Assembly (NCBI GenBank): GCA_009927255.1
Contig: RFNJ01000126.1
Coordinates: forward strand, 1 to 24,094
From: Pseudomonadota bacterium
Lineage (GTDB): Bacteria; Pseudomonadota; Alphaproteobacteria; UBA2136; UBA6156
DNA: 24,094 nucleotides
Direction of reading: 5' to 3'
Below are positions 15,456-23,344 of this stretch, piece after piece; the first letter of the stretch is position 1; each line of letters starts with the position of its first letter. Both the position numbers and the translations under genes were made by a program. The notes below the pieces were generated by a model that had not been told where the DNA came from, made no database searches, and saw only the letters and a list, made by a program, of their open reading frames with translations.

Positions 15456-18400
15456 GGCTTTTGCCCTCCTTGCTTTTGCCTTTTGTCGGTTTTTTCAGCT
15501 CTTCCAGTTCGGCGTGTTGCAGGGTGCAGGCGCTGGCGCTGTGCATCGGTTTGCCGCCGCTGAGGTAGCGTAATACCACATAGAACAAGGGCGTGAAGAA
15601 CAGGCCAAGGAAGGTGACGCCGACCATGCCGCTGAACACGGTGATGCCGATGGCTTGGCGCATTTCCATCCCCGCGCCGCTGCTGAACACCAGCGGCACC
15701 ACACCCATGATGAAGGCGAAGCTGGTCATCAGAATGGGGCGCAGGCGCAGGCGGCAGGCTTCCAACGCAGATTCCACAATGCCCTTGCCTGCCAGTTCAA
15801 GTTCGCGGGCGAACTCGACAATCAGAATGGCGTTTTTGCAGGCTAGCCCGACCAGCACAATCAGGCCAATTTGGGTAAAGATGTTGTTGTCGCCGCCGGT
15901 AATCCACACGCCGAACAGACCGCACAGCAGCACCACGGGAACGATGAGGATAATCGCCACCGGCAGCACCAAACTTTCATACTGCGCGGCCAGCACCAAG
16001 AACACCAGCAGGATGCACAGTGCGAAGATGTAAACTTCAGTGTTGCCGGAGATAATTTGCTGGTAGGCAAGGTCGGTATATTCATAGCCAATGCCCGCGG
16101 GCAGGGTTTCGGCCAAAATTTTCTCCATCGCTGCCTGTGCTTGGCCGCTGCTGAAGCCCGGCGCGGGGCCAGCGTTGATATCTGCTGCGCGGAACAGGTT
16201 GTAGCGGATGGCGCGGTCTGGGCCAAAGCTATTCTCCACGTTCATCAGGCTGCCCAGCGGAATTAACTGGCCGGTGGTGCGGCTTTTTACTTTAAGGTTC
16301 AGAATATCATCCACCTGTGCGCGGAAGGGGGCGTCGGCTTGGGCAATCACTTGATAGGTGCGGCCAAACTTGTTGAAATCGTTAATGTAGAACGAGCCTA
16401 ACGCAATTTGCATGGTGGCAAACACATCGTCAATATTCACCCCCAGTTGCTTGGCTTTTTCGCGGTTAAGGTTGGCATAAAGCTGCGGCACGTTGATTTC
16501 GAAACTGCTGAAAATGCCTGCCAGTTCTTTGGTTTGGTAGGCGCGGCCAATCACCGCTTGGGTGGCTTGATACAGCGCAGCATCGCCCAAATCGGCGCGG
16601 TCTTGCAGTTGCAGTTTAAAGCCGCCAATGGTGCCAAGGCCGCTGACGGGTGGGGGCGGGAACACACCCACAAAGGCTTCAGGAATCGCGCCATTCAACT
16701 GCCCCATCAGTTTGCCCGCAATCGCGGGGCCGTAAAGGTCCCACGTTTTGCGTTCAGCAAACGGTTGCAGGCCCATAAACACGATGCCAGCGTTAGAGCT
16801 GTTGGAGAAGCCCGCGATGGAAAGGCCGGGGAAGGCAATGGCGTTCTGCACACCTGGGGTTTGCAGGGCGATGGCAGTCATGGTGTCCATTACTTTCTGG
16901 GTTCTATCCAAACTGCTGCCCGCGGGCAGTTGGGCAAAGGCTACCAGATATTGTTTATCCTGCGTGGGCACATAGCCGGAAGGGGTGACTTTAAACAAAC
17001 CAAAGGCCAGCAAGATGATGGCCACATAGGCGCCAAGGCCCAGCGCTTTGCGCTTGAATAAGCTGGCAACATTCGCTTCGTAGCGTTCACCACTGCGGGT
17101 AAACACGCGGTTGAACCAGGCAAAAAAGCGGCCAAAAACACGGTTGATTTGGCGGGTTAGCCAATCGGGCTTGGCGCCGTGTGGTTGCAGCAGCATCGCC
17201 GCCAAAGCGGGGCTGAGAGTGAGCGAATTGAACGCCGAAATAACCGTAGAAATGGCGATAGTAACCGCAAACTGTTGATAGAACTGCCCCGTAAGCCCCG
17301 CAATAAACGCCAGCGGAATAAACACCGCGCAGAGTGTAAGAGCAATCGCAATAATCGGCCCGCTCACTTCTTGCATGGCAATCACGGTAGCGTCGTGGGC
17401 GCTGAGGCCCTTGGCGATGTTGCGCTCCACGTTTTCCACCACCACAATCGCGTCGTCCACCACAATCCCAATCGCCAGCACCAGCCCAAACAGCGTGAGG
17501 TTGTTGATCGAGAAGCCGAGCAGATACATGACGGCGAAGGTGCCAACAATACTGACGGGCACCGCGAGCAGCGGAATGATACTGGCGCGCCAGGTTTGCA
17601 AAAAGACAATTACCACCAGCACCACCAGCAGCAGGGCTTCTACCAGCGTGTGAATCACTTTTTCAATGCTGGTGCGGACAAATTGGGTGGGGTCATAAAT
17701 AATATCGTAATCCACACCCGCAGGAAATGAAGGCTTAAGTTCCGCCATGGTTTGGCGCACCGCATCGGAAATGGCCAATGCGTTTGAACCTGGTGCTTGG
17801 AAGATGGCGAGCGCGGCGGCTTGTTTGCCGTTGAGTTGGCTACGCAGCGAATATTGGTTGGCACCGAGTTCCACCCGCGCCACGTCCTTCAAGAACACCG
17901 TGCCGCCGGTGCCGTCGGTTTTTACAATAATGTTCTCGAATTCTTCGACACTTGCCAAGCGGCCTTGGGCGGTGATGGGCAGCTCAAACGCAATTTCGCC
18001 TTGGCTGGGTTGGGCGGCCAAAGTTCCGGCAGCGGCCTGCACGTTTTGTTCGCGCACGGCAGCCACCACATCCTGCGGCGTTAGGCCACGTGCGCTGAGT
18101 TTGCCGGGGTTCAGCCAGATTCGCAGCGCGTAATCGCCGCCGCCAAATTGCGAAACGTTGCCCACGCCCGGCAAGCGGGTAAGCCGATCCTTAATATTCA
18201 ACGTGGCGTAGTTGCGCAGGTAGTTGCTGTCGTGTTGGTCGTTGGGAGATGTGATGTGCACCACCATCGTCAGTTCCGATGAGCTTTTCACAGCGTTGAC
18301 GCCGAGCTGGCGGACGATATCTGGCAGGCGCGGCAGGGCTTGGTTAATCCGGTTTTGCACCAGTTGTTGGGCGAGGTCGGGGTCGGTTCCCAGCTTGAAC

Positions 18401-18684
18401 GTAACGGTAAGGGCCAGCGAGCCATTGGTGGTGGCTTGGCTGGACATATACAGCATGTTTTCCACGCCGTTGATTTGCTCTTCCAGCGGGGTGGCTACGG
18501 TTTCCGCCACCACTTTGGGGCTGGCGCCGGGAAAGCTGGCGCGGACTTGCACGCTGGGCGGCACCACTTCGGGATATTCGGAAATGGGGAGCAGCGGCAG
18601 GGTAATTAGGCCCGCCAAAAACACCACCAGCGAGAGCACCGCGGCGAAGATCGGGCGGTCAATAAAAAAGCGGGATAAATCCAT
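15448..18684 (-). CDS. RND multidrug efflux pump, HAE1 family (AcrB-like)
   Basis: Inner-membrane proton/drug antiporter that captures hydrophobic compounds from the periplasm. 1078 residues, slightly longer than AcrB. It begins with the typical FFIDRPIFAAVLSLVV helix. The proton-relay aspartates are present (Asp410/Asp411 in GLVLAIGIVVDDAIVVVEN), and the second half repeats the fold with IGLIVLVGLACKNAILIVEFA. Two large periplasmic loops are intact, so function is expected. The last ~40 residues are charged and Lys-rich (EELKKPTKGKSKEGKS). Its ATG is 3 bases after the adaptor stop. No regulator gene is next to the operon. Confidence 0.96.
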   Translation of the reverse strand: MDLSRFFIDRPIFAAVLSLVVFLAGLITLPLLPISEYPEVVPPSVQVRASFPGASPKVVAETVATPLEEQINGVENMLYMSSQATTNGSLALTVTFKLGTDPDLAQQLVQNRINQALPRLPDIVRQLGVNAVKSSSELTMVVHITSPNDQHDSNYLRNYATLNIKDRLTRLPGVGNVSQFGGGDYALRIWLNPGKLSARGLTPQDVVAAVREQNVQAAAGTLAAQPSQGEIAFELPITAQGRLASVEEFENIIVKTDGTGGTVFLKDVARVELGANQYSLRSQLNGKQAAALAIFQAPGSNALAISDAVRQTMAELKPSFPAGVDYDIIYDPTQFVRTSIEKVIHTLVEALLLVVLVVIVFLQTWRASIIPLLAVPVSIVGTFAVMYLLGFSINNLTLFGLVLAIGIVVDDAIVVVENVERNIAKGLSAHDATVIAMQEVSGPIIAIALTLCAVFIPLAFIAGLTGQFYQQFAVTIAISTVISAFNSLTLSPALAAMLLQPHGAKPDWLTRQINRVFGRFFAWFNRVFTRSGERYEANVASLFKRKALGLGAYVAIILLAFGLFKVTPSGYVPTQDKQYLVAFAQLPAGSSLDRTQKVMDTMTAIALQTPGVQNAIAFPGLSIAGFSNSSNAGIVFMGLQPFAERKTWDLYGPAIAGKLMGQLNGAIPEAFVGVFPPPPVSGLGTIGGFKLQLQDRADLGDAALYQATQAVIGRAYQTKELAGIFSSFEINVPQLYANLNREKAKQLGVNIDDVFATMQIALGSFYINDFNKFGRTYQVIAQADAPFRAQVDDILNLKVKSRTTGQLIPLGSLMNVENSFGPDRAIRYNLFRAADINAGPAPGFSSGQAQAAMEKILAETLPAGIGYEYTDLAYQQIISGNTEVYIFALCILLVFLVLAAQYESLVLPVAIILIVPVVLLCGLFGVWITGGDNNIFTQIGLIVLVGLACKNAILIVEFARELELAGKGIVESALEACRLRLRPILMTSFAFIMGVVPLVFSSGAGMEMRQAIGITVFSGMVGVTFLGLFFTPLFYVVLRYLSGGKPMHSASACTLQHAELEELKKPTKGKSKEGKSHA

Positions 18685-18687
18685 TGC

Positions 18688-19901
18688 TTATTGGCCTTGT
18701 GCGGTTGGTGAAGGTGCGCCTGCGGCTTGCAGCGGTTGCAGCGTGCGCATGTCGCCGGGCATCGGGATGACGGGGGCGCCGGGGCGCACCCGCATCAGGC
18801 CGTTCACCACAATCTCATCGCCCGCTTGCAGGCCGCTGGTCACCACGCGCAGGCCGTCGGTCATGGCGCCAATCGTGATGCGTTGCGGTTGCGGGAAAGT
18901 TGGGCTGGCAGCGCTGCTACCGGCGGGGATTTTCCACACCATGCGGTTGGTTTGGTCGGTCACAATCGCGGCGTCGTTCACCAGCACGGTGCTGATGCTC
19001 ACCGGCGCAGTGAGGCGCACGCGGGCAAACAGGCCGGGCAGCAGCGTGCCGTCGGGATTTTCCAGCGTGGCGCGTAGGCGCAGCGCGCCGGTGGCGTTGC
19101 CAAGGCGGTTATCCACCGCGCTAAGGGTGGCTTCCAGCGGGTAGTTGTCGGCATCGGTGGCTTGTTCGGCGGTGGCAAGGCCCACCGCAACTTTGGCGCC
19201 CATTAGGGATTTTCCGGCGGCAAGATTTTGCTCCACCAGTTGCAGATAGGTTTGCTCGCCGGCTTCAAAGTCCACATACATCGGGCTGATGGATTGGATG
19301 GTGGTCAGCACCGGTGCCCGTTGCCAGCGCTCACGGGGTTCCCCACTGTGACTTCTGGGCGGCCCACTTTGCCGCTGATCGGCGCGCGCACCAAGGCATC
19401 GTTCAGCTGTTGGCGGGCTTGGGTGGCGGCGGCTTGGGCGGCACGATAAGCGCTGCTGCGGGCTTCCATCTCGGCGGGGCTAATGGCGTCTTGCCCGCGG
19501 AGTTTTTCGCCACGTTCAAAGGCGGCTTTGGCTTGGGTCAGCGCGGCTTCGGCCTGCGCCAGCGCGGTTTGGTAGGTGGCGGGGTTGATGCTAAACAGCT
19601 TATCACCCGCCTTCACCATCTGGCCTTCCTTAAAGTGAATGGCCTGCACCGTGCCTGCCACTTGTGGGCGGATGATCGCTTCGTTCACCGCGCTTAGGCG
19701 GCCGGTAAATTCATAGGTGGGTTGGTAGTCGCTGACGGCAACTTTGGCCACGGTGACGGGCATTGGGCCGCCAAAACCGGCCATCGGGTTGAAGGGTTCA
19801 CCAAACAAGCGCTGATAGGCGAAGTAGGCTACCACCAGCAGGATGAGTCCGATGATGATTCTGCCAATGTTGTGCCATAAAAAATTGAGTGCCGACGTCA
19901 T
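18688..19901 (-). CDS. RND efflux periplasmic adaptor (membrane fusion protein), interrupted by a one-base frameshift
   Basis: Bridges the pump and the outer-membrane duct. The 5' frame (19901-19305) has one membrane anchor (IIIGLILLVVAYFAY), a barrel-sandwich start (FTGRLSAVNEAIIRPQVAG), a helical hairpin (ALAQAEAALTQAKAAFERGE) and the return lipoyl half (RAPISGKVGRPEVTVGN). The frame breaks at VSAGNGHRC; the next frame resumes as APVLTTIQSISPMYVDFEAG and carries the beta-barrel and MP domains to 18688. Lengthening the CCC run at 19317-19319 (GGG on the coding strand) by one base gives one 404-residue protein with the usual GNGAPVLTTI-like junction. A GGGGGG ribosome site precedes the ATG. 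Either a sequencing error or a real mutation that would silence export. Confidence 0.92.
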
Positions 19902-19952
19902 GTTCAGGATTCCCCCCTGTGTTATCCGCGGCGGAATAGCTTTGGATAAGCA

Positions 19953-20001
19953 AGCTTAAGCTAGCTAAAAGCCGCATAGCCGAAAAGCGCTTTGTTGGCA
20001 A
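19953..20001 (-). promoter_or_regulatory. Candidate promoter and operator-like palindrome of the RND efflux operon
   Basis: On the minus strand: TTGCCA (19996-20001), a 17-base spacer and TATGCG (19973-19978). Ten bases further downstream is a perfect 10-base palindrome, AGCTTAAGCT (19953-19962), inside a wider AGC-rich repeat. Its place just after the promoter would suit a repressor site, but no regulator gene is adjacent and the palindrome is short. Confidence 0.4.
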
Positions 20002-20068
20002 CTGAAACCTTGCAAAGCGGCCAAAATGGCTACTTTTGCGTAAGGAGTGGGCAAGTTTATGCGGGCTT

Positions 20069-20881
20069 TTATGCAGGCTGGGCAGCGGCGCAGGCGCTGC
20101 AGATATTGCCTTGCTGGCGCTTAAAATCGGCGGCATTTACGGGCGTATTGCAGCTTTTGCAAATTTGGTAATGGGCGGCGGGGGCCAAGCTGTGGGTCAC
20201 CGCCACGCGGTCATCAAATACATAGCAATCGCCCTGCCACAGGCTGTTGTGCTGGGGCATTTCTTCAAGATATTTCAAGATACCACCCTGCAAATGGTAA
20301 ACATTTTGGTAGCCCTGTTGCTTCAGGTAAGCGGTGGATTTCTCGCAGCGGATGCCGCCGGTGCAGTACATGGCAATCGGGGTGGATTTATCCTGCGGCA
20401 GATTTTTGGCCAGCCACGCAGGCAGCTGCTTAAAGGTGCGGGTTTGCGGGTTTTTGGCGCCTTTGAATTGGCCGATTTTCACTTCATAATCATTGCGCGT
20501 ATCAATGGTAATGGTGGCGGGGTTGGCCATCAGTTCATTCCACTGCTGGCTGTTCACATAGGTGCCGGCTTGGGTGGGGTTTACCGCCACGCCCAGCGGG
20601 ATAGTCTCGCGTTTAAGCCGCACCTTCAGTTTGGGGAAAGGGTTAACGTCGCTACGGCTAAACTTGGTGTTGGGCGTAGCAATGCCCAGCTCTTTTGCCA
20701 GCATGGCTAGCGTGTTGTGAATGCCCACTTCTGGCCCCGCCAGCGTGCCGTTAATCCCCTCTGGCGCCACCAGCAAAGTGCCGGTAACATGTTGCTGGGC
20801 CATATATTTCTTCCAACGCAGTTGCAAGGCTGGCAAGTTTTCCAGCGCAGTGAAGTGGTAGAGGGTGGCAATGGTGAACAT
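20069..20881 (-). CDS. trhO: tRNA uridine(34) hydroxylase TrhO (rhodanese family, YceA-like)
   Basis: Oxygen-dependent 5-hydroxylation of U34 in certain tRNAs (the TrhO role shown in E. coli and relatives). 270 residues. The N-terminal acylphosphatase-like part includes GTLLVAPEGINGTLAG (34-49). The central rhodanese domain has IDTRNDYEVKIGQFKGA and the active-site loop CTGGIRCEKS (Cys173, second Cys179). The C-terminus carries two CxxC pairs (CKSC and CSAC), a probable zinc site common in the longer family members. The ATG at 20881 gives the family-start MFTIATLYHF. The promoter candidate lies 30 bases upstream. It is not part of the RND operon: its stop is 167 bases before the adaptor start, with a separate promoter between. 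Confidence 0.94.
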   Translation of the reverse strand: MFTIATLYHFTALENLPALQLRWKKYMAQQHVTGTLLVAPEGINGTLAGPEVGIHNTLAMLAKELGIATPNTKFSRSDVNPFPKLKVRLKRETIPLGVAVNPTQAGTYVNSQQWNELMANPATITIDTRNDYEVKIGQFKGAKNPQTRTFKQLPAWLAKNLPQDKSTPIAMYCTGGIRCEKSTAYLKQQGYQNVYHLQGGILKYLEEMPQHNSLWQGDCYVFDDRVAVTHSLAPAAHYQICKSCNTPVNAADFKRQQGNICSACAAAQPA

Positions 20882-20910
20882 GTAAATAAACTGGCAATAG
20901 TTTGATTGCT

Positions 20911-20939
20911 CGGTTAGCGCATTTCGTAGTTTTTGTCAA
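20911..20939 (-). promoter_or_regulatory. Candidate trhO promoter
   Basis: On the minus strand: perfect TTGACA (20934-20939), a 17-base spacer and a weak -10 TAACCG (20911-20916), 30 bases before the trhO start. The -35 lies right after the T-rich tail of the preceding gene's terminator. Confidence 0.45.
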
Positions 20940-20951
20940 AATATTAACAAA

Positions 20952-20982
20952 TAAAAAGCCCCCCACAGATACTATGGGGGGC
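20952..20982 (-). terminator. Intrinsic terminator of the HTH/zinc-site gene
   Basis: An 8-bp perfect stem: GCCCCCCA (20958-20965) with TGGGGGGC (20975-20982), a 9-base loop, and on the minus strand a TTTTTATTT tail. It lies 34 bases beyond the stop codon of the gene at 21016. Confidence 0.9.
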
Positions 20983-21015
20983 CGAGGTGTAAGTTTATGA
21001 GGCTTAGCCTCGTTG

Positions 21016-21564
21016 TTACTCAGCAGCTTGTTTGATCATCTGTAATCGCCCTTTTTTTGGCGGTTCAACGTCTTCAACCTGGCTTTGATAAAGCCGCCGC
21101 TGGCTTTCTGCCCGATGCTCGGCACAATACACGGTTTTGGGTTTTCCTTCATCGTCAAACAAGGCTCGTGGTTGAGTGCAACCCTTAACAACGCAGCTGG
21201 TATTGTTTGGTATAAAATCGGCACTTTCCCAATTGCGCTTGGCCGCATTTGTCGTGCGATCTCGCCATGAGTTCATTTTTTTTGCCGGTGCCGTCAGTGC
21301 AGCTGCTACTGTATTTAGGGTTACTTTTCCGCAGCTGATATCATCGGCTTTAGCGGCGATGCGTAGTTTTATTTTGTGGTGGATGCGCTGTATCACTGAA
21401 CTTACCTGAGACTTATCCCACTTGGTACGTTGCTGAACTTCAGCTCGCGTAAGCCCATCGCCAAGCAACAGCAAACAGCGGGTTTCCATTTTGGTAAGGT
21501 GGTAGGGTTTCTTGCGCAGGCGGGGCCTTTGTCTTGGCCGCTTATACACGCACAGTTTCGGCAT
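21016..21564 (-). CDS. Putative DNA-binding protein: LuxR-type HTH plus C-terminal CCCH zinc site
   Basis: Not a named gene. From the chosen start (MPKLCVYKRP) it is 182 residues. Residues 23-68 read like a LuxR/GerE helix-turn-helix (LTKMETRCLLLLGDGLTRAE then VSSVIQRIHHKIKLRIAA). Residues 124-150 hold Cys124, Cys129, Cys147 and His150, a likely zinc site (CVVKGC ... YCAEH). The first 20 residues are very basic. The start at 21564 is preferred over the ATG four codons earlier because GGAGG lies five bases before it. The gene looks less GC-rich than its neighbours and may have been acquired. It has its own terminator and a dyad overlapping its promoter, which suggests autoregulation. Regulator is the best guess. 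Confidence 0.75.
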   Translation of the reverse strand: MPKLCVYKRPRQRPRLRKKPYHLTKMETRCLLLLGDGLTRAEVQQRTKWDKSQVSSVIQRIHHKIKLRIAAKADDISCGKVTLNTVAAALTAPAKKMNSWRDRTTNAAKRNWESADFIPNNTSCVVKGCTQPRALFDDEGKPKTVYCAEHRAESQRRLYQSQVEDVEPPKKGRLQMIKQAAE

Positions 21565-21591
21565 TTCAGCCTCCATAAACGGAAGGTTGCA

Positions 21592-21629
21592 GATAGCATT
21601 TTGCTATCACACCCCTAACCATTTGTAAA
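21592..21629 (-). promoter_or_regulatory. Candidate promoter with overlapping dyad, upstream of the HTH/zinc-site gene
   Basis: On the minus strand: TTTACA (21624-21629), a 17-base spacer and TAGCAA (21601-21606). A 17-base perfect dyad GATAGCAAAATGCTATC (21592-21608, 6-bp arms) covers the -10, a typical position for a repressor operator. Function is inferred. Confidence 0.45.
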
Positions 21630-21657
21630 TCATCCAAAAATAAGCTATATCCTCACT

Positions 21658-21663
21658 TATAAT
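21658..21663 (+). promoter_or_regulatory. Candidate -10 element of rsmI
   Basis: A perfect TATAAT at 21658-21663, 15 bases before the start codon, and an AAGGA ribosome site at 21666-21670. No convincing -35 hexamer is present at the right distance, and the short leader would overlap the ribosome site, so the promoter call is tentative. Confidence 0.35.
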
Positions 21664-21678
21664 ATAAGGAATTCATTC

Positions 21679-22401
21679 ATGCCCGGTCTGCTGCAAGTGG
21701 TTGGCGTGCCCATCGGCAACTTGGCCGATATGCCCCCCCGCGCCCTGCAAGCGCTGCAAAGCGCCGACGCCATTGTGTGCGAAGATACTCGCCGCACCGG
21801 CCAGCTGTTGCAACTGATGGCGCTGGGCAAAAAGCCGCTGATCAGCAACCACCAAAACAATGAATATCGCCAAGTGGAAACCCTGCTGGCACGCCTGCAA
21901 GTGGGCGCACAGTTGGTTTTGGTGAGCGATAGCGGCATGCCCGCCATCAGTGACCCCGGCGCGCTGCTGGTGGCCGCCGCGCGCGCTGCGGGGGTGCGGG
22001 TGGATGTCATCCCCGGCCCCTGCGCCGCGGTGCTGGCGGTGGCGGGCAGCGGCTTTGCCGGGGGCTTTGTGCTGGCGGGTTTTCCGCCGCGCAAGGGGCG
22101 CGTGCGGCAGGAGTGGCTGGCGCGGCTAGGGGCATCGCCGGAAACCGTGGTGGCCTACGAAAGCCCGTTCCGGGTGGCCGATTTGGCGGCGGATATGCTG
22201 GCGGCGTGGGGCAATCGGCCGGCGTGGCTGGCGCGGGAATTGACCAAAATGCACGAAGAATGGCTGGGCCCCAATTTGCAAGAACTGGTGGCGACCTTAC
22301 AAAAACGCAGCGGGGTAAAAGGCGAGTGCGTGCTGGTGGTGCAAGGGGTGCTGCCTGCGCCGAAGGCGGAAAAACCGCACCGCACTGCTGCCAAATGGTA
22401 A
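21679..22401 (+). CDS. rsmI: 16S rRNA (cytidine(1402)-2'-O)-methyltransferase RsmI
   Basis: SAM-dependent ribose methylation of C1402 in the decoding centre. Tetrapyrrole-methylase fold with family motifs: VGVPIGNLADMPPRALQAL (9-27), CEDTRRTG, SDSGMPAISDPGA, IPGPCAAVLA and FPPRKGR, and the later RELTKMHEEW. Length 240 residues, shorter than the usual 275-290: the C-terminal helical extension is missing, and the sequence after the stop does not encode it in another frame. An AAGGA ribosome site lies eight bases before the ATG. It is followed at 95 bases by a set of small genes. Function should be retained because the catalytic fold is complete. Confidence 0.93.
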   Translation: MPGLLQVVGVPIGNLADMPPRALQALQSADAIVCEDTRRTGQLLQLMALGKKPLISNHQNNEYRQVETLLARLQVGAQLVLVSDSGMPAISDPGALLVAAARAAGVRVDVIPGPCAAVLAVAGSGFAGGFVLAGFPPRKGRVRQEWLARLGASPETVVAYESPFRVADLAADMLAAWGNRPAWLARELTKMHEEWLGPNLQELVATLQKRSGVKGECVLVVQGVLPAPKAEKPHRTAAKW

Positions 22402-22496
22402 CAGCCTAGGCGGCAAAATTGCGGCCCGTGGGGGCGGGGGGCTTGCCAGATTTCATCCATCGGCGGCAAGGTAGTGGCACAATAAAGGTGCCTGCC

Positions 22497-22613
22497 ATGT
22501 TGGAACTTACTGCTGCCGAAGTTGTGCAAAACCAAGCGCAACCCCACGATATTCTGGTTGGCTTGCCACCCGAATTTCACAACTTTTTTACGATTGAGGT
22601 GGTGGGTGAATAA
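22497..22613 (+). CDS. 38-residue hypothetical protein
   Basis: Not recognised. ATG at 22497 with an AAAGG ribosome site nine bases upstream; stop at 22611-22613. It reads MLELTAAEVVQNQAQPHDI, then LVGLPPEFHNFFTIEVVGE. It has no signal peptide or membrane segment and looks like a short soluble domain with a beta strand at the end. The next gene's GTG start overlaps its last 8 bases, a coupled-translation arrangement that argues for it being real. An upstream TTG start (22419) without a ribosome site is less likely. Confidence 0.55.
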   Translation: MLELTAAEVVQNQAQPHDILVGLPPEFHNFFTIEVVGE

Positions 22614-22872
22614 CCCCCGCGCCCCCAAGCAAATGTTGCAACTGCCTGCCCAAGTGCAGGCCAAAGTGGTGGCGGCGCAGCCGCTGGTGGGCGTTGAACG
22701 CGATGAGATTGCGGCGATGGTGAATCGGATTAAAAAAGCCGATTTGCGCAACCGCCAAACTCCCAGCAGTGTGGCCAGTGCGGCTCCCAGCGGGCCAAGT
22801 GTGGCATGGGCGGAAGACTGGCAACTGCCGCGCGAAGCCTTGGATTATTTTGATATTGAGCAAGCGCACTAG
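22606..22872 (+). CDS. 88-residue hypothetical protein
   Basis: Not recognised. The GTG start at 22606 (read VNNPRAPKQMLQ) follows GAGGTGG and overlaps the preceding small gene; an ATG nine codons in is an alternative. The protein is mainly helical (LPAQVQAKVVAAQPLVGV; DEIAAMVNRIKKADLRN), then an Ala/Ser/Pro linker, and ends WAEDWQLPREALDYFDIEQAH, a possible short binding motif. The stop is two bases before the deoxyribosyltransferase-like gene, so they are likely one operon. Codon use fits the neighbours. Confidence 0.6.
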   Translation: MNNPRAPKQMLQLPAQVQAKVVAAQPLVGVERDEIAAMVNRIKKADLRNRQTPSSVASAAPSGPSVAWAEDWQLPREALDYFDIEQAH

Positions 22873-22874
22873 TC

Positions 22875-23330
22875 ATGCCCTATAAGCTTATCAAGGCCGA
22901 TGATGCACTGAGCCCCAGCAGCCCCGCACCGCGGATTTACTTGGGCGGCCAGTGCCGCGGACGGGATTGGCGGCTGGATTTTTTCCAGCGGTTTGAGCGC
23001 ACCAATATTAGCTTTATTTCCCCGCGCCGCGAACAGTTTATTGACCCCGAAATGGACCCCACCGGCCACGCCCAGCAAGTGCTGTGGGAACGCCAAGCTC
23101 TCGACTTTGCCGATTGTGGCGTATTTTGGCTGGGTGAGGGGCTTTCCAACCAAGCCGCACGGGTGGAAATTGGTTATCTGTTGGGCCTCAAAAAGCCGGT
23201 TTTATTGGGCGCACAAAAGGGCTTTATGGGAGCGGAACACTTGGTGGGCTTTAGCGGGCTGGTGGTGGCGGGCAGCGTGGATGCGCTGATGAACCGCTTT
23301 GCCAGCATGCTGGATGCTTTACAAGCCTAG
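22875..23330 (+). CDS. Nucleoside 2-deoxyribosyltransferase-like protein
   Basis: 151 residues. It shows the pattern of the small Rossmann-like nucleoside 2-deoxyribosyltransferase families: RIYLGGQCRGRDWRLDFF near 20-37, FISPRREQF, WERQALDFADCGVFWL near 71-86 with an acidic side chain, then SNQAARVEIGYLLGLKKPVLLG (Asn, Arg and the catalytic-type Glu in RVEIGY). Such proteins either exchange bases between deoxynucleosides or cleave/bind nucleotides; the substrate is not readable. It is last in the set rsmI, 38-aa, 88-aa, and starts 2 bases after the previous stop. Without the two small proteins being known, its context does not define the job. Confidence 0.75.
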   Translation: MPYKLIKADDALSPSSPAPRIYLGGQCRGRDWRLDFFQRFERTNISFISPRREQFIDPEMDPTGHAQQVLWERQALDFADCGVFWLGEGLSNQAARVEIGYLLGLKKPVLLGAQKGFMGAEHLVGFSGLVVAGSVDALMNRFASMLDALQA

Positions 23331-23344
23331 TTGAGGCTTACTTC

